Notes under the pieces: generated by a model
Seen by the model: only the letters and a program-made list of their open reading frames with translations
Told to the model about the DNA's origin: nothing
Databases searched by the model: none
Translations under genes and position numbers: made by a program
Part shown: positions 10,375-19,689 of the stretch, in pieces
How the letters are laid out: each line of letters starts with the position of its first letter
Numbering within the stretch: the first letter of the stretch is position 1
Source: Tritrichomonas musculus
Lineage: Eukaryota; Parabasalia; Tritrichomonadida; Tritrichomonadidae
Direction: 5' to 3'
Assembly: GCA_039105265.1 (NCBI GenBank)
Contig: JAPFFF010000020.1
Span: forward strand, 1,257,001 to 1,321,000
DNA: 64,000 nt

Positions 10375-13300
10375 ATGTCAAATCTTGAAAATACTGAGAT
10401 TTCAAAATTAGTTGAGTTATTGAATATCTTTGAAAAGAAGCACACTTCGTTAGAAACGTGGCTAAAAGCTGTTGGTAGCAATGAAGTAATGTTGCGCTAT
10501 GAATTGATTGATTATATTAATGAATATTTGTCAAATGCAAAATATGATGGTGAAGACAATTATGATAACATTTATTGGTTCGCTAAAGGATTATCATTAC
10601 CACCACCAAAACCATTAAAAAGATATGTTGACAACCCAGAATACAAAGAAAATGAAGCAATTAGCGATTTATTCAAAATTCAACCACAACCATTAATCAA
10701 ACATTATGTAATTCCACACAATTCAAAATATAAGCAACTCCTTAATGAATTGATTAATAATCCTCCATTATTAAGGCCACTACCACCCCAAATTATGAAA
10801 CCTTTAAAACCATATGCACAAAAATTATTTGAAGGACAGAATGAACAATACATTGAATTTATTAAACAATATGGTCATGATTTTAAAAGTAAAGATGAGG
10901 AATATTTAATTGTTAATGAACCTCATGATAGAGAACAGGCATTGCGTTTGCTTCAAAATCATAGAAAGAAATATCCTGAAGAAACCGTTAAAGTTCAAAA
11001 AACAGATGACCCAATTGTTGTATATTATTTAAATAGAATATCAACATTAGAAGACATATTCAATTACCTCACAAATACTGTATTCAAACAAGAAAGAAAG
11101 CCATTTAAGTTAACTTTTGAATTATCAGGAATATTCGAGTTACCAGTTAATAGTAATAATGGTGATGTCATTAGATATGAATATGACGCAAGAACAATCA
11201 ATTTTTCAAATACTTGTCGAAATGAATATCTTGGAAACATTCCAATTATTATTCAATTACCCCAAGATTTAGAAAGAGTTAAGCTATATATTGAATCAGT
11301 TTTGCATAATTACAATGTAAGTGAATCATCTGTTAAATTAACTATTGTTTCATCGATTGCATTTAATGTTTCACGACTAGTCAAAGTCACAGGAAAGATT
11401 GAGCACTTACCAGAAGAATTTGTTAAATCAAGACTCATTATAGCAGACAATGAGGATGATAAGTTATGCTGGTATCGTTTCTTATCAATTTGTTTAGATA
11501 AGACTCTTTTGAAACGCAAACTATTTCATAGAACATCTAAAGCAAAAATGCTTTTATGTGAAGAACATGGACATCCTTATACAACACATTTAACTAAAGA
11601 AGCAAAGAATATTATTGATAACTTTAATGGAACTTCAGTTGAAGAAATGAAAGAATCAGCTAAAAAGCATAAGATTAATGTAAACATTTATGAATACTTC
11701 AAAGAATCAAAAACATATGGACTTTCAGAGCAATGGTTCTTTGATGAATCATTCACAACATATAGTGCGTTATTATTCTCTAAAGCAAGAGTTATTCATA
11801 TAATGTACATACTTGATGCTGAAAAACTAACAAATATCATGATTTGTCCAAAATGTCGGTCTTTAGCAATCAGGAATGAAAACAGACATGCTAAACAAAG
11901 AATGGAACAACATGTTGAAAAATGTGATGGGAAATTTAAGAAGAATTATATAGCAGAGAAAGTGTCTTTACCATATTGCCCGCATATATTAGATAATCCT
12001 GTTTATGAATACTGTTTGGCTAATAATCTTGAATTCAAACCACAACAATTATATATGACTTATGATTTCGAAACAATGGAGCAAATTGTCAACGAATCTA
12101 TAACAAAGGCTACAACAATAAATTCAAGATTAATTCCTTTATCTGTTAGCTGTTGTATTAAATCATTAAAAGGCTTAAATACAAAGCATTTCGATGCAAG
12201 AGACACTAATTTCATTCCAAAATGGATTGATTTTATGTTTAAACAATCCAAAACAATTGTTGAAGATAAATACGAATCCTATAGAGAGATGTTACATATC
12301 GAATCAAATGAACAAATTAATGAAATTGTTAAAGATATCAAAACAGTTACTGTATTTGGATTTAATTCATCACGATTTGATTCAAATTTGTTTAAAGAAT
12401 ATTTCAATCATTCTCACTGGAGTGTTAACAACAATTCAATGATTGGTACAGCAACATCTTTGAAACAATTCATCTTGACATCAAATAAAACAAATACACA
12501 ACTGAGATTCATTGATGCGCAAGCTTTTGTTGCTGGTGGAACTTTAAAACAATTTGGTAAAGACTTTGGCGGAATTGATAATAGCAATAAAGGAGTGTTT
12601 CCATATGAAGCAATTAATAGTGATAACTTCAATGAAGTATTATCTAAATCAGAACCGTTTAAACATGAAGATTTCTATTCATCTCTTACTCAAAAGAATC
12701 TAATTTCTCGTGAAGAATATGAAGCTTATTTAGAAGATACGAAGCGATTCAAAAATAGATGGGATTATTTGTTGAGTTACAATGATAATTTGAAATCAAA
12801 AATGATGAAGAAACAATAGGTTCATTCATGTATAACTATGGGAAGAAGAATAAGATAAATTCTATTGATAAAACTGATAGAAAATTAACTATGGCTCTTG
12901 ATACAATGGGGTTATTCTTTTCATTCAATTGCTATTTATTATGGTTCTTACTCGACTTAGGACTAGAAATTGTTGATATACAAAACTTAACTGAATATGA
13001 AGCTAATACAGCATTTAAACCATTTGTTGAAGAACTCATGCACGCAAGACAAGATATAATTGCAGGAGTTAAAAATGGAAATGAGAAATTTTATAAAATT
13101 AGTATGAATGGTTCGTATGGATATGATGGTATGAATACTGAAAAGTATAGTAAAGTAAAGATTTGTGATAAAGATAAAGCTTATCAATCAATTATATTAG
13201 ATACTTACATAAATGGAAGTAAAATTGCTGATGATTCATATTTGATTCAATCTAATCCGAAATCTTATAGATGTAAAACGTGTTTACAAGAAGCTTTCTT

Positions 13301-13963
13301 TACATTAGATAATGCTAAATTCTGGTACTTAATTTTCATTTACAAATTTATGTACAAATGCTTAGATGTTAATAAATTCCATTTAACATCTGCTGACACT
13401 GATTCAGCTTATTTTGCGGTTGCTGGAGACATGAATGCTCCAATTGACCAAGTTTTTGATTATATAATCAAAGATAGAAAGTTCTATGATGAAAATATAT
13501 ACAAATTCATGCCAGACCCAAAACTTAAATCTGTTTATCGCTCTATAGAGACTCGAATCGCTTTTATCGCGACGAAAAGAAGTTGCTGGGATGTTGCGTT
13601 GAGAAATATGGAATGAATCAAATTGCATTATGTCCTAAATGCTATACAATTTGGAACGGTTGTAACAACCCTGAGGACCCTTTAGGTTCAAATAATGATG
13701 GTGTTACTAAGTCTCTCAAAATCAAAGGTGTCTCATTGAAAACTAATAAACTAACTTCAAATGATTACAAAGATATTTTAGATAATGAATCCATTAAATC
13801 TGGCAAGAACATTAATCTTCAAGTTAAAAACAATATTATGTCGAAGATTACTATTAATAAGAATGCTTTAACTGGATTTCACAATAAAATGATTGTTTTA
13901 CCAAATCAATCTTGCTTACCATTTATCAAAGGATTAACCGCAAAAGATTATTACGTTATTTAA
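10375..13963 (+). pseudogene. polB: Fossil family B DNA polymerase of Polinton A
   Basis: The gene copies DNA in the Polinton life cycle and belongs to the protein-primed branch of family B polymerases. The coding remnants show an exonuclease region (YDFETME near residue 562 and FNSSRFDSNLF near residue 665), then a palm-domain KxxxNGSYGYDG segment near 13100 and the catalytic TSADTDSAYF near 13390. Near 13630 comes the C-terminal CPKC pair (ALCPKCYTIW) and the conserved end (FHNKMIVLPNQSC, PFIKGLTAKDYY). The start lies just inside the left TIR with a TCACAAT Initiator about 10 bases upstream of ATG. The gene is broken, with a small number of breaks, and is treated as a fossil. Its C-terminal part is a clear relative of the piece at 28032-28463. 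Confidence 0.85.
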
Positions 13964-14607
13964 ATGTGCTTTAGAGATAACTTATTTTTAATTAAATATT
14001 TAGATTCAGCAACTAAAAATTCCCTAAGTTTGTATTGAAAACTTTCTATGAAATCAAGATTTAATTTGACAAGAATGTGGTTACGTTTATCACCATTTTA
14101 TATAGCAAGTCATAAAATATCTGATTAATCTTAAAAATCTGAAAAAATTGAAAAATTTGTAATTGACTTCGTCTTGTGGTAAATCTATGGCTTCGCTGTG
14201 AAATATTTCTCCGAAATATTTCCCGATTTGCCACCTGAATGGAACTATTTGAATGAACACATTGAATTTTCCCAACTTTTCCAACTTTTCCGATTTTCCC
14301 AAAAGTTGGAACTTTTTAAATTTTTCTGGTTCATTCTCTTTGCCACTTTTCAGACTTTTACAATTATATAAGCAGAATTCATCTGATGGTAAAACCCATT
14401 AAATTTACAACATTCTTTCAATTGCAACATCCTTTCAATTTTGAATAAAGATTTTTAAAATGAACGTTATTCGCTCAATTACAAAGTTTGAATCAAAAAT
14501 ATATATGAACGTCTACGTAAAAGTACATAGAAAAGGAATTATTTCAGAAATTATTTCAAAGCAATAAATATAGCCAGATTTTCAGTAAAATAGACTTCAC
14601 TTTTATA
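13964..14607. promoter_or_regulatory. Non-coding spacer of Polinton A with promoter of the next gene
   Basis: The spacer is 640 bases and has no supported gene. Near 14199-14221 it has an imperfect palindrome (GAAATATTTCTCCGAAATATTTC), and near 14270-14312 an imperfect dyad with several TTCC/GGAA runs (CCAACTTTTCC...AAGTTGGAAC). TTCACTTTTATA at 14596-14607 directly precedes the ATG at 14608 and is a canonical trichomonad Initiator (TCACTTT). Confidence 0.5.
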
Positions 14608-15102
14608 ATGCCAGTTGATATACAATTTATGAACAAAGTTGCCTCAGAACTACAAATGACGGCAGAAGATATGCAAAAGTTCCCTGAACCAGAGAATTTT
14701 AACGAATATTGCCGTTCGATTATTTACGGGATGTCCAAAACCCAATTTCGACTCCTGAAGAGTATTGCAGATTTCCCTCGAAATGTCACCAAAGTGAAAC
14801 ATATGAAGCGAGTTCTAATTATGTACATCCAAAAATATCCTCAATTCGAGGGTTGTAATTTCAACGAAATTTGGTGTCGGTTTGCTCACTCAGCTTACAT
14901 CAGCCGACGAAAAGTTCAGATAAAGGAATTTGGATTCGAAAATGGAAGAAAGGTAGAAGCTCTTGAATTTTCATTTAGTAATATATTTAATCCAATTGGA
15001 CACCAAACAAGAGTTGTAGAAGAAACGCCTGATGATAACGATGAAGTTGGACCAGAAATCCAATTTTTAAGTCGCGGAATCAGAAATCTTTCTATCCAAT
15101 AA
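14608..15102 (+). CDS. Unknown 164-residue protein of Polinton A
   Basis: I do not recognise this protein. It starts MPVDIQFMNKVASELQMTAE and looks largely helical and globular. Aromatic clusters are YIQKYPQFEGCNFNEIWCRF (about residues 72-91) and FSFSNIFNPIGHQTR (about 121-135), and the end is acidic (ETPDDNDEVGPE). There is no signal peptide or membrane segment. The region around it is noticeably less AT-rich than the rest of the element, so it could have been acquired separately. A TCACTTT Initiator lies about 10 bases upstream. It faces the bZIP-like gene across a 315-base convergent spacer filled with hairpin repeats. Confidence 0.6.
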   Translation: MPVDIQFMNKVASELQMTAEDMQKFPEPENFNEYCRSIIYGMSKTQFRLLKSIADFPRNVTKVKHMKRVLIMYIQKYPQFEGCNFNEIWCRFAHSAYISRRKVQIKEFGFENGRKVEALEFSFSNIFNPIGHQTRVVEETPDDNDEVGPEIQFLSRGIRNLSIQ

Positions 15103-15417
15103 TTTTAATTTATTAACATATCTTACTCTTATAACTCATTTTAATGAGTTAGCGAACTTAATTTAGCATATATTACTCTCAAAGCTCATTTTAATGAGTC
15201 GTCAAACTTTATTTAACATATCTTACTCTTTCACTCATTTGATGAGATGATATTCAACAGATAGTCGTAAAACATTCTTTCTTACTCTTTCCAGATATCT
15301 TAAAATACTCTAATGGGTTTCTCTCACCCGGCTCAGGCGGCAAATTAGAGATTTGTCGCATTGCAGAGTCAATCACTGATTGAACCGCTGAATTTTTTTT
15401 AAATAAACATTACTAAT
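15103..15417. repeat. Convergent spacer with three hairpin repeats (about 65-bp period)
   Basis: Three related units of about 65 bp each contain TATCTTACTCT or TATTACTCTC and then a short hairpin: AACTCATTTTAATGAGTT near 15136, GCTCATTTTAATGAGTC near 15183 and CACTCATTTGATGAGAT near 15231. The stretch lies between the ends of two convergent genes, so 3'-end formation or transcriptional separation is a possible role. The remainder (15290-15417) is unremarkable. Confidence 0.7.
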
Positions 15418-15906
15418 TTAATTTTCTAATATAGTATTAACTGCTTCTTGTAAAATTATTGAAAGTTTATATATATCATCAATGTTATTCTGAATTTTCT
15501 CATTAAGCTCAGCATTCATTATATTAGAGTTATAACATATTTTTATAAAAGTATTTGCATAATTAAGTAATATATCATTAATATCTTTAACATTATATAA
15601 TTTAGTTGATTGATTAATATTAAGAGAAACTTTATTCATTCTTTCGTCAAATTCTTGTTTCTTCTTCCTTCGATACTCTCTCATGTATTCATTTCTATTT
15701 TTGGTTGTTTTCGGTGAATCAGTTGATAAAACTTGTGACTCTGTAGATTTTTCATATGAATCGCTTTTAGCATCAGGTGATAAACAAGACTCTGTAGAGC
15801 CAAATACTTGTTGATTAAATTTAGCTTGTTCTTCAGGTTGCATAGAAATTGCTGACTCATTATTATGTTTAAGCTTATTGAAGAAATTGGATATTCTTTC
15901 AGTCAT
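15418..15906 (-). CDS. bZIP-like protein of Polinton A (long type)
   Basis: This 162-residue protein probably binds DNA. Residues about 70-95 (KNRNEYMREYRRKKKQEFDE) resemble the basic region of AP-1/Yap-type bZIP factors: an MREYRRKKK core followed by a helix. The C-terminal 70 residues (VKDINDILLNYANTFIKICY onward) form a helical region that is also found, diverged, in the 208-residue protein of element C at 27195-27821. The N-terminal third is polar and rich in S, E and K. The basic region departs from the classical asparagine-containing bZIP signature, so the family assignment is by overall pattern. No Initiator is evident upstream of the ATG. It is convergent with the 164-residue gene. 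The role may be transcription control of the element or of the host; that is an inference. Confidence 0.6.
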   Translation of the reverse strand: MTERISNFFNKLKHNNESAISMQPEEQAKFNQQVFGSTESCLSPDAKSDSYEKSTESQVLSTDSPKTTKNRNEYMREYRRKKKQEFDERMNKVSLNINQSTKLYNVKDINDILLNYANTFIKICYNSNIMNAELNEKIQNNIDDIYKLSIILQEAVNTILEN

Positions 15907-16044
15907 CTTTTCATTTACGAAAATTACGAAATTATGTTACAAAAATATTACGAATTGTTATGAATAGTGTAATGAACATTATGAACATTGTAATAAACTA
16001 GTTACGAACTATTAAATTCAAAAATTATTAAACAATTTTAAATC

Positions 16045-16326
16045 TTATTGAGGTGCTGATGATGAAATGTAGTCAATTACTTCTTTCAATTTATTATTAG
16101 TTTTTGCATAATAATAGTCTTTCATAAGAATCAATTTCTTCCCTCGTGTAGTAAATCTATAACCTTCAATTGGAAATCTAATATTCAATTCTTTAGGTTT
16201 AAAGCTTTGAACTGTTTCATTATTATTAATTAATTTGCGAAGAACTTTCAAATCATTATCTTCAACCAATTTTGCAATAATTTTCAAAAGTAATTCTTTA
16301 TCAGAAATATCAAGAACGTTTGACAT
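16045..16326 (-). CDS. Unknown 93-residue protein next to the right TIR of A
   Basis: I do not recognise this protein. It begins MSNVLDISDKELLLKIIAKL and has two predicted helices in the first 40 residues, then a strand-rich part (NIRFPIEGYRFTTRGKKLIL) and a C-terminal helix (NKLKEVIDYISSS). It could be a small winged-helix or similar nucleic-acid binding fold. The start codon is only 43 bases from the inner end of the right inverted repeat, mirroring the position of polB at the left, so each TIR may supply an inward promoter. The upstream sequence is T-rich (TATTTTTTCAATTATTAA) and has no canonical Initiator. Confidence 0.55.
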   Translation of the reverse strand: MSNVLDISDKELLLKIIAKLVEDNDLKVLRKLINNNETVQSFKPKELNIRFPIEGYRFTTRGKKLILMKDYYYAKTNNKLKEVIDYISSSAPQ

Positions 16327-16368
16327 TTAATAATTGAAAAAATATTTTATCTTAATTATTTTGATTTA

Positions 16369-16651
16369 ATTTTGATATTTCTTAAATTCAGTGACTAAAC
16401 AAGAGGTTGAGCCAGATAAACAAAGTTCATTAGTGGGTCCAGTTCCTGTTTGCATCTATATATCAATACTTGAGTTTTTGGATAAATTATTAAGTTAATC
16501 GAAATTTATGAAAACGATAATTAAATAGATGAGAAATACTCATTCAATTGTGTCAAAAATGATGGTCAAAAATTGGTCAACTGACTGAGTTTTCAGGTCT
16601 GTGGGACAATGAAATTTATCTTGTACCCAGACGCGTCTCTATATCACTACT
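16369..16651 (-). repeat. Right terminal inverted repeat of Polinton A (283 bp)
   Basis: It runs from ATTTTGATATTTCTTAAATT (16369) to the end CGCGTCTCTATATCACTACT (16651). It is the reverse complement of the split left repeat and preserves the single CAATTG (16545-16550) that is duplicated at the left. Confidence 0.95.
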
Positions 16652-17127
16652 AAATAAAATGCTTATTATTCATAGATTGATTATATATTAAAAAAAATAT
16701 TTTAATGCATTTTTTTTCTTTTTTAATTCAAAATTATATTTTGTAAAATTTTATCGGTCAAAAAAACAATTATTTTTTGATCGTTTAGGACAAATATCAT
16801 CATTTTTGACCTAAACTTTTTCATAATTTGGAAGTATTGAAAGATGTATTCTATGAGTTTATTCAATATTGACAATTTTACAACATTTTTGGGACGTACG
16901 CCCTTAAAATAATAATAATAATAATAATAACAAGGAACGCCACTTTTTGAACTGCGTTCAAAAAGTGTCTAGTACACAGTTTTTTTCTTTTAGAAAAAAG
17001 ACAATATCTATATAAAAGGTATTCAAATAAACAATAATTTAGTCAAATTTTATTCTAAAATTAACATAGCATAAAAAACTTTATTAATGATTTCTGTAAA
17101 AAAACTAACAAAAGTTTGTAATTAGCC
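16652..17127. other. Right part of the outer small element, AAT microsatellite and palindrome
   Basis: No gene is present. Bases 16652-16911 are the AT-rich right part of the candidate TA-flanked element. An (AAT)n run occupies about 16909-16929. A palindrome (CACTTTTTGAAC TGC GTTCAAAAAGTG) is at 16942-16968. The rest leads into the minisatellite. Confidence 0.6.
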
Positions 17128-18108
17128 AAAACGCGAATCAGTTATTAGCATCAATGTTTGTCTGTTATTAACATCGATGTTTTTCTGTCGTTAACATCTA
17201 TGTTTGTCTGTTGTTAGCATCTATGTTTTTCTGTTGTTAGATCAATGTTTGTCTGTTGTTAGATCAATGTTTGTCTGTCGTTAGCATCAATGTTTGTCTG
17301 TTGTAAGCATCGATGTTTGTCTGTCGTTAGCATCAATGTTTGTATGTTGTTAGCATCAATGTTTGTCTGTCGTTAGCATCGATGTTTGTATGTTGTTAGC
17401 ATCAATGTTTGTCTGTCGTTAGCATCGATGTTTTTCTGTTGTCAGCATCAATGTTTGTCTGTCGTTAGCATCGATGTTTATCTGTTGTTAGCATCAATGT
17501 TTGTATGTTGTTAGCATCAATGTTTGTCTGTCGTTAGCATCTATGTTTTTCTGTTGTCAGCATCGATGTTTATCTGTTGTTAGCATCTATGTTTTTCTGT
17601 TGTTAGATCAATGTTTGTCTGTTGTTAGCATCAATGTTTGTCTGTCGTTAGCATAGATGTTTTTCTGTTGTTAGCATCGATGTTTGTCTGTCGTTAGCAT
17701 CAATGTTTGTCTGTCGTTAGCATCAATGTTTGTATGTTGTTAGCATCAATGTTTGTCTGTCGTTAGCATCGATGTTTTTCTGTTGTCAGCATCGATGTTT
17801 GTATGTTGTTAGCATCAATGTTTGTCTGTCGTTAGCATCGATGTTTATCTGTTGTTAGATCAATGTTTGTATGTTGTTAGCATCAATGTTTGTCTGTCGT
17901 TAGCATCGATGTTTTTCTGTTGTCAGCATCGATGTTTGTATGCTGTTAGCATCAATGTTTTTCTGTTGTTAGCATCAATGTTTTTCTGTTGTTAGCATCG
18001 ATGTTTTTCTGTTGTAAGCATCGATGTTTATCTGTTGTAAGCATCGATGTTTATCTCTTGTTAGCATCGATGTTTGTATGTTGTAAGCATCAATGTTTGT
18101 CTTTTTTA
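17128..18108. repeat. 23-bp minisatellite, about 42 copies
   Basis: The consensus is TGTTTGTCTGTYGTTAGCATCRA, with most variation at four positions (GTC/GTA/TTC/ATC; CG/TG; A/G). Some units are 21 bp because GC of GCATC is absent. Copies are contiguous without spacers, so it is not a CRISPR array. The unit length is not a multiple of three and no long frame crosses it, so it is not coding. Mixed order of the variants (for example the ATCGATG and ATCAATG types) shows rounds of local duplication of two to four units. Confidence 0.95.
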
Positions 18109-18397
18109 TTAGCTTAATACATTGTACATGATATATTTTCATGTTTTACGAATAATTTTTCCCAAAATATCCAATCTATTGAAGATTTTAACTTTTGACG
18201 ATTAAAAAAGGTCAAATTTATATCTTCAAATTAAAAGTGTCCGCCATTTGTGAATGTGCAGATGAATTCCAAAATAAAATATTTCAAATCAAAGCTTATG
18301 AAATGAAGAACAAAACTATCTCTTTATTTTTAAAAAAATTAAAATATTATTTTTCTGACATTTTTTTGTCGGTTGATCCCCCTATTTTTTTTTTTTC
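18109..18397. other. Spacer between the minisatellite and duplication copy 2
   Basis: No supported gene. A short open frame (18195 onward) begins in this spacer and runs into the duplicated segment, which argues against its being real. The spacer ends with CCCCCTA and a 12-T run (18385-18396) before the duplicated segment. Confidence 0.5.
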
Positions 18398-18566
18398 CAG
18401 AAAACATAAAATACAAATACATTTTTTATTATTTCTTCTGTAACTTCTTATTTGTGAAACTCAAAAAATAGTCAATTTGTTTAACAAGGAGAATATTTTT
18501 CTTTTAACTATTTGACAGAAATCAATCAGTATTACAGCATAAAAGAATGTTATTATGACATCATGA

Positions 18567-18758
18567 TTACAAAATGAATACTTCTTTTGCATGATTTATA
18601 TATTGTTTTGTTTGATCATTTAAAATAAGAACATAAATATCGTCTGGTGCAGGTAAATAAGTTAAAACTTCAGACAAAATTAATGTCAACAATTGTGATC
18701 TTGTAAGGTTCTTTGAAAAGGTCGATTTTTTGTGTAGATATTTGGTCATTATCATCAT
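18567..18758 (-). pseudogene. 63-residue fragment, second copy
   Basis: The frame and protein are identical to the one at 1652-1843. It adds no independent evidence of coding function beyond showing that the duplication is recent. Confidence 0.35.
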
Positions 18759-18781
18759 TTTTATTCAGGTCAATGCTATCA

Positions 18782-19219
18782 TTATCTTTTCTTTAATAAC
18801 AATGATTCAAGAGCTAATAGATTTTGGTTATCATTATAGTTATCAATGATGCTGCTGAAATTATTTTCCTTTGATTTTTGAATCTCTTTAAATCCATTGT
18901 TTCTTTTGCGTTTTTCTTTTATCAAATAGAAATCACTTGAATTAATGATTGATAATAAATTAGATTGATAAAGTTGTTCTCTAGATAGTCCAAAAAGTTT
19001 AGAAGTAGAATAATTGATAAATTGGATCTGCCAATTTTTATTGAAAGTTATAAATTGGCTAGGATTATAAGTAATATGCACTTTTAAAGGTGTCGTATTT
19101 TTAAATGTTTTTGACTCAAATTGACCTATCATTAACTCAACTAATGATTGATTCTGAACACATGAAATAGGTGGTAATCGTGCAATCAAAATTCTCTCAA
19201 TATTGAACTCTTCCCTCAA
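18782..19219 (-). pseudogene. PAS-domain fragment, second copy
   Basis: The same 145-codon PAS-like fragment as 1867-2304 with two residue differences (arginine at position 2, histidine at 48). The PAS core NWQIQFINYSTSKLFGLSRE is unchanged. There is no ATG at the start of the frame. The few differences fit either weak constraint or simply a recent duplication. Confidence 0.45.
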
Positions 19220-19689
19220 ATTATTAATAATAAAAATGATAAATTATATTTACTTAACAATGAGAACATTGGTAAATTCAATGGAAGTTATTCAAAAAGT
19301 AAAATAAAAAAAATAAACATTATTATTATCATTGCAATTAATAATCTGAAATTTAAATAGTGAAATCATTGTAGAAAAAATCACACTTTAATTTCAAAAA
19401 GTTCATAATATGAACTTTCTAGCAAAAAAAAATGTTCATCATTTCTAAATATTAGAATTTCAGCTGGTATATCCATTTTTGGTAGGAAATAACAACTTAA
19501 ATATCCAAGATATGGACTGAGAACATCTTTGCAAAGAAAGTTCAAAATCTATGTCATCCTGCTCCTGAATAAAAAGGCTCAATAATATCATAAAAAATAT
19601 TATTCTATTAAAGATTAAAATATAATTTTAATTGTAATGTGGTAATTAATTTTTATTAATCATTAAGACTTCAATTACTCGCCTTAGGG

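Larger units (their letters stand above)
8643..16651. mobile_element. Polinton/Maverick fossil A (about 6.6 kb plus a 1.4-kb insert)
   Basis: The element is bounded by 283-bp terminal inverted repeats that begin AGTAGTGATATAGAGACGCG. The left repeat is 8643-8749 plus 10168-10343, split by an inserted element; the right repeat is 16369-16651. Once the insert is set aside the two are equal in length and nearly identical. AAATA(A) flanks both sides (8638-8643 and 16652-16657), fitting the 5-6 bp target duplication of Polintons, although it is low in complexity. The contents are a broken family B DNA polymerase, a 164-residue unknown protein, a bZIP-like protein and a 93-residue unknown protein. 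No integrase, capsid or packaging gene is present, so it looks like an internally reduced, non-autonomous Polinton that carries a few breaks. Its PolB resembles the piece in element C more than that of element B. Confidence 0.85.
8535..16911. mobile_element. Small TA-flanked element that received Polinton A (candidate)
   Basis: TTTTAAGGGCGTACGTCC at about 8533-8550 is mirrored by GGACGTACGCCCTTAAAAT at about 16893-16911. Both ends read TA followed by AGGGCGTACGTCC, as in Tc1/mariner-like elements that duplicate TA. Without Polinton A the element would be only about 360 bp, so it would be a non-autonomous MITE. Caution: the shared end is only about 15 bp and is itself nearly palindromic, so the symmetry could be partly fortuitous. 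Confidence 0.45.

Noticed and set aside
17128-18108. CRISPR-like array
   Set aside because: Units are contiguous with no unique spacers and the host is eukaryotic.
18195-18443. 82-codon gene, plus strand
   Set aside because: It runs across the duplication boundary and its T run, so it is a chance join.
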